Shown here: positions 36,835 to 44,491 of the stretch, piece by piece
Layout: each line of letters begins with the position of its first letter
How positions within the stretch are numbered: the first letter of the stretch is position 1
From: Roseobacter sp. MH60115
GTDB lineage: Bacteria > Pseudomonadota > Alphaproteobacteria > Rhodobacterales > Rhodobacteraceae
NCBI RefSeq assembly: GCF_015644665.1
Contig: NZ_JADOBQ010000001.1
Span: forward strand, 992,001-1,056,000
Reading direction: 5' to 3'
DNA length: 64,000 bases
Position numbers and translations under genes: made by a program
Notes under the pieces: generated by a model
Databases searched by the model: none
Told to the model about the DNA's origin: nothing
What the model saw: the letters and a program-made list of their open reading frames with translations, nothing else

Positions 36835-37278
36835 TTATTGAAAAATTTTGTATTTAGTGAACTTCAAACTCATCTGATCCAGACCCTCAGTCGCGCGTTC
36901 CATGTCATCGCCTTCATGAACCGCTCCTACGCCCGCATGGGTGCCCAACAGGACGACATCGCCCGCCGCGAGTTCGACGTCGTCGGAGAGATAAGAGATC
37001 ATTTCCGGCCCCTTCCGGATCAGGGGGTTCAAATCGCCCTCCTGCCGCAGCGCGCCATTCAGCTTGAGTTTGATCGTGCCTTGGTCGGGGTATCCGATAT
37101 CCATAGTGGGATGCACCGGACCAACGAGCGCGGTGCGCGCGAACCCCTTGCCGATTTCCCATGAACACCCGGCCTTGTTCATTTCGCCCCGTCGGTCCCG
37201 GCGCACCGGGTATTGCGCGCGGCTGCCAGCGACGGGCAGGGCGATGGGTTTTGGGGCATTTATGGGGTAGTCGGGCAT
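36835..37278 (-). pseudogene. Fumarylacetoacetate hydrolase-family gene with internal in-frame deletion
   Basis: The 147-codon frame starts MPDYPINAPKPIALPVAGSR, the normal N-terminus of FAH-family hydrolases of roughly 230 residues. It then jumps from YPVRR directly to RRGEMNKAGCSWEIGKGFART, the mid-protein region. The expected RIYCVGRNYAAHA...EPPFFF block with the catalytic and metal-binding acids is missing (about 70-80 residues). The remainder (GTIKLKLNGALRQEGDLNPLI; PEMISYLS; GDVVLLGTHAGVG) is intact in frame. Loss of the metal site should make it inactive. The tail reads KFTKYKIFQ, an AT-rich and unusual end. It is divergent from the acyl-CoA synthetase gene. Confidence 0.75.
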
Positions 37279-37501
37279 TCGTTCTCCACCGCTTCTGATC
37301 CGGACTGCCTGACCATACCGCAATTGAAGCCGGGCGAAACCACTCTCTTGACCGCGCGCAAAGGAGAACCAGACGAAGGGTTTTGCCCGCGCCCGCTGCG
37401 GCCTATAAGACAGATACCGGGATAGAAACGATGTGGGATTTCCAGCGGTTGGTCCCGGCATAGGTCCCGCGCAGTCGGGGCATGACAACAAGGACGGCAC
37501 A

Positions 37502-39031
37502 ATGCATTCAACGATGAAATCAATGCTGCGCGATCATCCGGCGGACGCTCTGGCCTTTGGTGCGCCGGGCAGACCGTGGATGGATTACGGTGGGTTGCGG
37601 AGGCTGTCGGAAGAGGTGGCGGACGCCCTGCACGCGATGGGCATCGGCGCCGGGGACCGGGTGGCGATTGTGCTGCCGAATGGGCCGGAAATGGCCGCCG
37701 CCTTTGTCACGATCGCACAGGTTGCGACCACCGCGCCGCTCAATCCGGCCTACCGCGAAGAGGAATATGATTTCTATCTCTCGGACCTGAACGCCAAGGC
37801 GCTTGTGGTCACCGAAGATGACGACGGGCCCGCCGTGGCGGCGGCGACCAAGGCCGGGATGTCCCTCATCCGGCTTTCTGTCCCCGAGGGGGCTGCGGCA
37901 GGTTATTTCACCCTGCAGTCGGAGGCTTCCGGGGGGGCAAAAACGCAAGCGCCGGAGGCAGAGGATGTGGCGCTGATCCTGCACACTTCCGGCACCACCT
38001 CACGCCCCAAGATCGTGCCCTTGAGCCAAGCGAATGTCGCCGCCTCTGCGCAGCATGTTCAGGCGTCCCTGGCGCTTTCCCCTGCGGATCGTTGCCTGAA
38101 CGTGATGCCGCTTTTCCATATTCACGGGCTGATTGCTGCGGTGACGGCCTCGCTGGCGGCCGGGGCGTCGGTCTGGTGTGCGCCGGGGTTTGACGCGCTG
38201 CGGTTCTTCGGTTGGATGAAGGATGCGCAACCCACATGGTACACGGCGGTGCCCACCATGCATCAGGCGATCCTGACCCGCGCCGGGCGCAATGCGGAGG
38301 TTATTGCGCAAGGCCGGTTGCGTTTTCTGCGCTCCTCTTCCGCGTCCCTGCCTGCGCAGGTCATGCGCGCGCTGGAAGAGACATTCGGTGCGCCGGTGAT
38401 CGAAGGCTACGGCATGACAGAGGCGGCCCACCAGATGGCCTCGAACCCGCTGGGCGCGGGCCGGCAGAAACCCGGCTCGGTTGGCGTGCCCGCAGGTCCG
38501 ATGGTGCGGATTGCCCATGAGGCCGAAGATCACCTCATGGAGGGGACCGGCGAGGTGGTGATTTCCGGCCCCAATGTCACGCCCGGCTATGAGGGCAACG
38601 CCGAGGCCAATGCCAAGAGCTTTTTCGAGGCGGAGGGCCATCGCTGGTTCCGGACCGGCGATCAGGGCGCCTTTGACACGGAGGGGTATCTGCACCTCAC
38701 GGGGCGGTTGAAAGAGATCATCAACCGGGGTGGTGAAAAGATCAGCCCGCTGGAAGTGGATGGCGTGCTGATGGATCACCCGGCGGTGGCGCAGGTGGTC
38801 ACCTTTGCCTTGCCACATCCCAAGTTGGGCGAGGAGGTCGCCGCTGCCGTGGTGCTGCGCGAGGGGCAAGAGGCCAGCGCGCAAGACATCCGCGATTTTG
38901 CCGCGACCCGTATGGCCGATTTCAAAGTGCCGCGCCGCGTGATCGTGATGGAAGAGATCCCGAAAGGAGCCACCGGCAAGATGCAGCGGATCGGTCTTGC
39001 AGAGAAGCTCGGGCTGGTGGAGGGAGCGTGA
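37502..39031 (+). CDS. AMP-dependent acyl-CoA synthetase (oxalate-CoA ligase-like)
   Basis: This 509-residue adenylate-forming ligase has the P-loop LILHTSGTTSRPKIVPLSQ near residue 165, the adenine motif EGYGMTEAAHQM near residue 302, the RTGDQGAFDTEGYLHLTGRLKEIINRGGEKISPLEV hinge region near residue 385, and the catalytic lysine in KGATGKMQRI near the C-terminus. The sequence style resembles short-chain or oxalyl-CoA ligases (FadD3-like/AAE3-like). The acid it activates is not certain. The ATG at 37502 gives the family length. The following reductase gene starts 69 bases later. Confidence 0.88.
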   Translation: MHSTMKSMLRDHPADALAFGAPGRPWMDYGGLRRLSEEVADALHAMGIGAGDRVAIVLPNGPEMAAAFVTIAQVATTAPLNPAYREEEYDFYLSDLNAKALVVTEDDDGPAVAAATKAGMSLIRLSVPEGAAAGYFTLQSEASGGAKTQAPEAEDVALILHTSGTTSRPKIVPLSQANVAASAQHVQASLALSPADRCLNVMPLFHIHGLIAAVTASLAAGASVWCAPGFDALRFFGWMKDAQPTWYTAVPTMHQAILTRAGRNAEVIAQGRLRFLRSSSASLPAQVMRALEETFGAPVIEGYGMTEAAHQMASNPLGAGRQKPGSVGVPAGPMVRIAHEAEDHLMEGTGEVVISGPNVTPGYEGNAEANAKSFFEAEGHRWFRTGDQGAFDTEGYLHLTGRLKEIINRGGEKISPLEVDGVLMDHPAVAQVVTFALPHPKLGEEVAAAVVLREGQEASAQDIRDFAATRMADFKVPRRVIVMEEIPKGATGKMQRIGLAEKLGLVEGA

Positions 39032-39100
39032 GATGTTTCTTGACAGACATGAAGTTCGCTGCACAACGCACTGCTACAGAATAGAAAAAGAGATGCATCA

Positions 39101-40075
39101 ATGAAGATATGCATCTTTGGGGCCGGGGCGATTGGCGGCTACATGGGGGTCAAGCTGGCCCAGGCCGGGGCGGATGTCAGCCTGGTGGCGCGCGGCCCGC
39201 ATCTGGCCGCGATGCAGCAGAACGGTCTGACGCTGATCGAGGATGGGCAGGAAACCACGGTGCCGGTCACCGCTAGCGATGATGCAAGCGCGCTGGGGCC
39301 GCAGGACTATGTGATCGTCACGCTCAAGGCGCATTCGGTGCCCGCCGTGGTGCCCATGATGCAGCCGCTGATCGCCGATCACACGGCAATTGTCAGCGGC
39401 GTGAATGGCGTGCCCTGGTGGTATTTCCACAAGATCGGCGGACCGCTGGAAGGCACACGGGTGCAGAGCGTCGATCCCGGGGATGCGCAGTGGAACGGCT
39501 TTGGCCCGGACAGGGTGCTGGGCTGCGTGGTCTATCCGGCGGCGGAGGTCAGCACCCCGGGCACGATCCGCCATATCGAGGGCAATCGCTTTTCACTGGG
39601 AGAGCCGGACGGGTCGAAATCCGACCGGGCGCTTGCGCTCTCCAAGGCGCTGATGGCGGCGGGGTTGAAAGCGCCGGTGCGGCCCCGGTTGCGCGACGAG
39701 ATTTGGGTCAAGCTCTGGGGCAACCTGTCGTTTAACCCGATCTCGGCGCTGACCCATGCTACGCTGGATGTGCTCTGCACCGATCCCGGCACGCGGGCCG
39801 TGACGCGCGGCATGATGGTCGAGGCGCAGCAGATCGGGGAAGCATTGGGCGTGAAATTTCCCATCGACGTGGAGCGTCGGATTGATGGCGGCGCGGCGGT
39901 TGGCGCGCACCGGACCTCGATGCTGCAGGATCTGGACGCGGGTCGCCCGATGGAGATCGACGCGCTGGTCCGGTCGGTGCAGGAACTGGGGCGGATCACG
40001 CAGACGCCGACCCCCACCATCGATACGGTGCTGGCGCTGATCCAATTGCGGGGCAGGACGGCGGGCCTTTACTGA
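39101..40075 (+). CDS. 2-dehydropantoate 2-reductase family protein
   Basis: This 324-residue NADPH-dependent protein starts MKICIFGAGAIGGYMGVKLAQAG, the Rossmann motif of ketopantoate reductases. It contains the lysine segment RDEIWVKLWGNLSFNPISALTHAT near residue 205, and a C-terminal helical domain ending RTSMLQDLDAGRPMEIDALVRSVQELG. The last phrase is the family motif with catalytic Lys/Asn/Glu residues. Many paralogues exist outside pantothenate synthesis, so panE identity is not claimed. It may share a transcript with the acyl-CoA synthetase. Confidence 0.88.
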   Translation: MKICIFGAGAIGGYMGVKLAQAGADVSLVARGPHLAAMQQNGLTLIEDGQETTVPVTASDDASALGPQDYVIVTLKAHSVPAVVPMMQPLIADHTAIVSGVNGVPWWYFHKIGGPLEGTRVQSVDPGDAQWNGFGPDRVLGCVVYPAAEVSTPGTIRHIEGNRFSLGEPDGSKSDRALALSKALMAAGLKAPVRPRLRDEIWVKLWGNLSFNPISALTHATLDVLCTDPGTRAVTRGMMVEAQQIGEALGVKFPIDVERRIDGGAAVGAHRTSMLQDLDAGRPMEIDALVRSVQELGRITQTPTPTIDTVLALIQLRGRTAGLY

Positions 40076-40194
40076 CAGCGCCCGGCGGCTTTGAGACCGG
40101 GCGCGGATTGCGCCCTAACGCCGCAGCGGGCTTCTGGCCTTGCGCATCCCGTCGTTTGCGCCATCTGATGAGGGAGAGTTTCGCGGGACGCATC

Positions 40195-40872
40195 ATGGTA
40201 TTGAAGATCGCCAATCTGGCAAAACGATACGCTGAGGGCGGCGAGGCCGTCCTGAAAGATGTCTCTTTCGACATGGCCGCGGGAGAGACCCTCGCCCTCG
40301 AAGGGGAATCGGGCAGTGGCAAGAGCACGCTCTTGCATCTTGTGGCCGGGCTGGACCGGGTCAGCGGCGGTCGGATCGAGGTGGATGGCGCGGATATCAC
40401 CGGCTATTCCGACGCCCAATCCGCCCAGATGCGCCGCCGGGTCGTAGGGCTGATCTTTCAGCAGTTCAACCTGATCCCCAGCCTGACCGTCGAGAGCAAC
40501 ATCGCCTTTCACGCACGTCTGGCCGACCGGCACGATGCGGCATGGGCGGCGCATCTGGCGCAGGTCATCGGGTTGGATGCGCATCTGCAGAAATATCCGG
40601 AGGCCTTGTCGGGTGGACAACAGCAACGGGTGGCGATTGCCCGCGCCCTGGCGGCGCGCCCCCGGTTGCTGCTGGCCGATGAACCCACCGGAAATCTGGA
40701 TGAAACCACGGCAGATGCGGTGCTCAAACTGATGCTGGAGACTGCTGCCGAAGCGAGCACGGCGCTGTTGATGGTCACCCATTCCCCGCGTCAGGCCGCC
40801 CGCATGCAGCGCCGCTTGACCCTGTCCCACGGCAGGGTGCATGCAGCGTCGCCCGCAAGGCATGTGTCGTGA
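40195..40872 (+). CDS. ABC transporter ATP-binding protein (LolD/MacB-like)
   Basis: 225 residues. Walker A GESGSGKST is at residues 37-45, the Q-loop FQQFNLIPSLTV near 88, the signature LSGGQQQ at 138-144, and Walker B LLLADEP at 158-164. It belongs to the class powering FtsX-like permeases that move lipoproteins or other hydrophobic substrates. Its stop overlaps the start of the permease gene. The ATG at 40195 is the usual start; an upstream ATG at 40168 would add nine residues. Confidence 0.93.
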   Translation: MVLKIANLAKRYAEGGEAVLKDVSFDMAAGETLALEGESGSGKSTLLHLVAGLDRVSGGRIEVDGADITGYSDAQSAQMRRRVVGLIFQQFNLIPSLTVESNIAFHARLADRHDAAWAAHLAQVIGLDAHLQKYPEALSGGQQQRVAIARALAARPRLLLADEPTGNLDETTADAVLKLMLETAAEASTALLMVTHSPRQAARMQRRLTLSHGRVHAASPARHVS

Positions 40873-43250
40873 TCCGACTGGGTCTTTCGGCGCTGCTGTC
40901 TCACTGGCGGCGCAACCCCTGGCAATTTGCCACGCTGATCGCCGGTCTGGCGCTGGCGACGGCCCTGTGGTCCGGCGTGCAGGCCATCAACGCCGAGGCG
41001 CGCGCCAGCTATGATAATGCTGCGGATGTGCTGTCCGGCGGGGGCCTGCAGCAGATACGCCGGGCGGATGGTGCGCCCTTGCAGGTGGCGGAGTATGCCG
41101 GGCTGCGCCGCATGGGCTGGCAGGTGAGCCCTGTGCTGGAAGGGGCGCTGGATGTCGATGGTCGGACGATCCGCCTTACGGGGATCGAGCCGCTGACCCT
41201 GCCGCAGGCCGCCACCGGCGACACGCCTGCGCAACCCGCTGATCCCGATAACGTGCTCTTTGCCGAGGGTGATGTGGTCTTTGTCCATCCCGATGATGCG
41301 GCGCTGTTCGACGGGCGTGCGGTCACCGTTCGGCCCGACGCATCGCGCGCGCCCGGCATCGCCGTGACCGACATCGCCACGGCAGAACGCCTGTTGGACA
41401 CCCGCGATGAGATCACCCGGTTGATTGTCGCGCCCACGCAGCCCTTGGGCGTGCCTGCCTTACCGCCGCGCTATGTGATGACGGCCCCGGGCACCCGGAA
41501 CGATGTGGCGCGCCTGACCGAGAGCTTTCATCTCAATCTCACGGCCTTTGGCCTGCTGTCCTTTGCCGTTGGGATTTTCATCGTCTATGGCGCGGTGGGG
41601 CTGGCCTTTGAGCAGCGGCGTGGCGTGTTTCGGACCCTGCGGGCGCTTGGCCTGCCGCTGCGGACCCTGATGGGGTTGTTGGCGGTTGAACTGGGCGTCT
41701 TTGCGCTGATTGCCGGGGGCGTCGGTGTGACCCTGGGCTACCTGATCGCGGCGGCGCTGCTGCCGGATGTGGCAGCCACGTTGCGCGGGCTTTACGGGGC
41801 CGACATCACAGGCCAGCTGCAGCTGCGCCCGGCGTGGTGGCTGTCCGGTCTCGGCATGGCGCTGGCGGGCACGGCCATTGCCGCCACCGCCGCCCTGATC
41901 AAACTGGCGCGGCTGCCGCTTTTGTCCTTCAACCACCCGCGCGCGATGAGCATGCATGCCGCAGGTGCGGCGCGCTGGATGGCGGCTGTTGCCCTCGGGC
42001 TTTTTGCCCTGGGGGCTGCGATCGCCTGGGGCGGGCAGGGCCTTTTCGCCGGGTTCGCATTGCTGGCCTGTCTGTTGATCGGGGCCGCCTTTTGCCTGCC
42101 ATTGCTGCTGTCTTCGGCGCTGCTGCTCGCGGGGCGTCTGCACCGCTCCGTGCTGGCCGAATGGTTCTGGGCCGACAGCCGCCAGCAATTGCCTGGCCTC
42201 TCCATGGCGCTGATGGCGCTGTTGCTCGCGATGGCCGCAAACATCGGTGTGTCGACCATGGTGTCGAGCTTCCGGCTGACCTTCACCGGCTATCTCGACC
42301 AACGGCTGGCCTCGGAACTCTACCTGACGGCGCAGACCTTCGAGGAGGCGCAGCAACTGACCGCCTTTGTGCAATCCGAAGGTGCTACCGTGCTGCCGAT
42401 CATCTGGCAGGACCTGCGCATCGGCGGCTTGCCGGCAGAGATCTACGGCATTCGCGACCATGTGACCTATCGCGAAAACTGGCCCTTGCTGGCGGCGGTG
42501 CCGGATGTCTGGGACCGGGTGGCGCGGGGCGAGGGCGCGTTGATCAACGAACAACTGGCGCGCCGCAATGATCTGGCACCCGGGGACATGCTAGAGACGG
42601 GGGACAGGGTGCTGGGCGTCTATGGTGACTACGGCAATTCCGCCGGGCAGGTGGTGATCTCGGATGCGCTCTTTGCCCAGCGGTATCCCGAGGTTCAGGC
42701 GCTGCGCTTTGGCCTGCGCACGGAGGATGCTGCCCACCTGTCGGAGCGGCTGGAGGCGCGGTTCGACCTTACCGAAGACGCGCTGATCAACCAATCGGAG
42801 CTCAAGGCCTTCTCGCTGGCGGTCTTTGAACGCACCTTCTCCGTCACGGCGGCGCTGAACGTGCTGACGCTCTCGGTGGCCGGGCTGGCGCTGCTCATCG
42901 GGTTGCTGACCCTGGCGAGCCTGCGATTGCCGCAACTGGCGCCGGTCTGGGCGCTGGGGCTGACCCGCCGCCACCTCGCCACGCTTGAACTGGCGCGGGC
43001 ACTCTGTCTGGCGGTTGTGACCGGCGTGCTGGCGGTGCCGCTGGGGCTGGCGCTCGCCTGGGTGCTGCTCGCCGTGGTCAATGTCGAGGCCTTTGGCTGG
43101 CGTCTGCCCATGTTCCTCTTCCCGCTGGACTATCTCAAACTGGGGGCGCTGACGCTGCTGGCCGCCTTTCTGGCCGCGCTCTGGCCCGCTGTTCGTCTTG
43201 CGCGGACGCCACCCGACCAACTGCTCAGGGTGTTCAGCAATGAACGTTAG
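40869..43250 (+). CDS. FtsX-like ABC transporter permease
   Basis: This 793-residue protein has an N-terminal helix, a large periplasmic domain, and two groups of FtsX-type helices: the first around FGLLSFAVGIFIVYGAVGLAFEQRRGVFRTLRALG near residue 220, the second around TLSVAGLALLIGLLTLASLR near residue 670. It is a fused permease like those for lipoprotein or lipid export. The GTG start overlaps the ATPase stop, and the lipocalin-like gene begins 11 bases before its own stop, so all three are translationally coupled. Confidence 0.92.
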   Translation: MIRLGLSALLSHWRRNPWQFATLIAGLALATALWSGVQAINAEARASYDNAADVLSGGGLQQIRRADGAPLQVAEYAGLRRMGWQVSPVLEGALDVDGRTIRLTGIEPLTLPQAATGDTPAQPADPDNVLFAEGDVVFVHPDDAALFDGRAVTVRPDASRAPGIAVTDIATAERLLDTRDEITRLIVAPTQPLGVPALPPRYVMTAPGTRNDVARLTESFHLNLTAFGLLSFAVGIFIVYGAVGLAFEQRRGVFRTLRALGLPLRTLMGLLAVELGVFALIAGGVGVTLGYLIAAALLPDVAATLRGLYGADITGQLQLRPAWWLSGLGMALAGTAIAATAALIKLARLPLLSFNHPRAMSMHAAGAARWMAAVALGLFALGAAIAWGGQGLFAGFALLACLLIGAAFCLPLLLSSALLLAGRLHRSVLAEWFWADSRQQLPGLSMALMALLLAMAANIGVSTMVSSFRLTFTGYLDQRLASELYLTAQTFEEAQQLTAFVQSEGATVLPIIWQDLRIGGLPAEIYGIRDHVTYRENWPLLAAVPDVWDRVARGEGALINEQLARRNDLAPGDMLETGDRVLGVYGDYGNSAGQVVISDALFAQRYPEVQALRFGLRTEDAAHLSERLEARFDLTEDALINQSELKAFSLAVFERTFSVTAALNVLTLSVAGLALLIGLLTLASLRLPQLAPVWALGLTRRHLATLELARALCLAVVTGVLAVPLGLALAWVLLAVVNVEAFGWRLPMFLFPLDYLKLGALTLLAAFLAALWPAVRLARTPPDQLLRVFSNER

Positions 43251-44289
43251 GTCTTTCCTCCTATGCGCTTTCATGGCGCTGGCCTTGCCCAAAGTGGCGG
43301 CCGCGCAAAGCTTTGCAGGTCTTGGCAGTGACGCCGAAGGTTTTGCCACGCCTGAACGCGGATACGTATTTCAATTTCCCAAAGACCACGGCGCGCATCC
43401 CGCTTACCGGATCGAATGGTGGTATCTGACCGCTAATCTGCAAGACGCCGGGGGTACGGCCTACGGGCTGCAGTGGACGCTGTTCCGCAGTGCGATGGCA
43501 CCTGAAGAGCGCGCAGGATGGGACAGCCCGCAGCTCTGGCTGGGTCACGCGGCGGTGACAACACCCAGCGCGCATTTTGTAGCCGAACGCCGCGCGCGTG
43601 GTGGCATCGGGCAGGCTGGCGTGATGGCCGACCCTTTCAAGGCCTGGATCGACGAATGGCACATGACCGGGGCCGATATGCAGCAGATGCGTCTTACTGC
43701 GGCGGGGGATGATTTCGCCTATGACATGCAGTTGAGCGCCAAAGGCCCGCTTATCTTTCATGGCGAAGACGGCTATTCACAGAAATCCGCCTCGGGGCGG
43801 GCGAGTTACTATTACTCGCAGCCCTTCTTTGAGATCACGGGCACCCTGACCCTGCCGGAGGGGCCGGTTGAGGTCACCGGGCAGGCGTGGCTGGACCGGG
43901 AATGGGCATCGCAGCCTCTGGGCGCGTCGCAGGTCAGTTGGGACTGGTTTTCCATGGCCTTCGAAGGCGGCACGCGCTTGATGGGCTTCACCCTGCGCGA
44001 CAGTGCGGGGCCGGATTACACCGCCGCCACCTGGATCGAGCCGGACGGGCGCACCACCGCCTTCCCCGATGGTGCTTTTTTCGCCGAACCACTAGCGCAG
44101 AGCGATGTCGCCGGGCGCCGCATTCCCACGCGCTGGCGCGCCGTGCTGCCGGAGAAAGGGGTGGATGTGACGGTGCAGGCGATCAATCCGCAGGCCTGGA
44201 TGGCGACCTCGATACCCTATTGGGAGGGGCCGGTAACCCTCTCCGGCAGCCACACCGGGCGCGGCTATCTGGAGATGACGGGCTACTAG
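43240..44289 (+). CDS. Exported lipocalin-like (AttH/CrtC) protein
   Basis: This 349-residue protein has a signal peptide (MNVRSFLLCAFMALALPKVAAA). Typical AttH motifs follow: FQFPKDHGAHPAYRIEWWYLTANLQ near residue 45, LWLGHAAVTT, and GQAWLDREWASQPLGASQVSWDWFSM near residue 220. Related proteins (carotenoid 1,2-hydratase, lipocalin_9) bind hydrophobic ligands in a two-lipocalin fold. The gene overlaps the permease gene, and this ATPase-permease-AttH trio recurs across proteobacteria. It is presumably the periplasmic partner in moving a lipid-like substrate. Confidence 0.88.
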   Translation: MNVRSFLLCAFMALALPKVAAAQSFAGLGSDAEGFATPERGYVFQFPKDHGAHPAYRIEWWYLTANLQDAGGTAYGLQWTLFRSAMAPEERAGWDSPQLWLGHAAVTTPSAHFVAERRARGGIGQAGVMADPFKAWIDEWHMTGADMQQMRLTAAGDDFAYDMQLSAKGPLIFHGEDGYSQKSASGRASYYYSQPFFEITGTLTLPEGPVEVTGQAWLDREWASQPLGASQVSWDWFSMAFEGGTRLMGFTLRDSAGPDYTAATWIEPDGRTTAFPDGAFFAEPLAQSDVAGRRIPTRWRAVLPEKGVDVTVQAINPQAWMATSIPYWEGPVTLSGSHTGRGYLEMTGY

Positions 44290-44386
44290 AGCGTTTCGAC
44301 TGTATAGTGATTGATCTTCGCCTTTCGCGTTCGACCGGAGCGAGAGGCCGCGCACAAGTGCTCCAATGTTAAATCGAAACGCTATA
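44287..44386. repeat. Intergenic repeat element with 13-bp terminal inverted repeats
   Basis: The element begins at the stop codon of the lipocalin-like gene with TAGAGCGTTTCGA. It ends with TCGAAACGCTATA (44374-44386), an imperfect inverted copy matching at 12 of 13 positions. The intervening 74 bases also show short internal palindromic parts. Its form is that of a small non-coding interspersed repeat or miniature transposon-like element. Only this copy was recognised by eye in the window. Confidence 0.55.
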
Positions 44387-44491
44387 GGCGCCCATCTGAC
44401 GTTCGGTCAGGACCTGGCCCAAGGCTTGAGCACTTTGCCAGGCGCCGCGCAGGCCTTAAGATACACTCATTCATTCACGGAAAGGGTGCAG

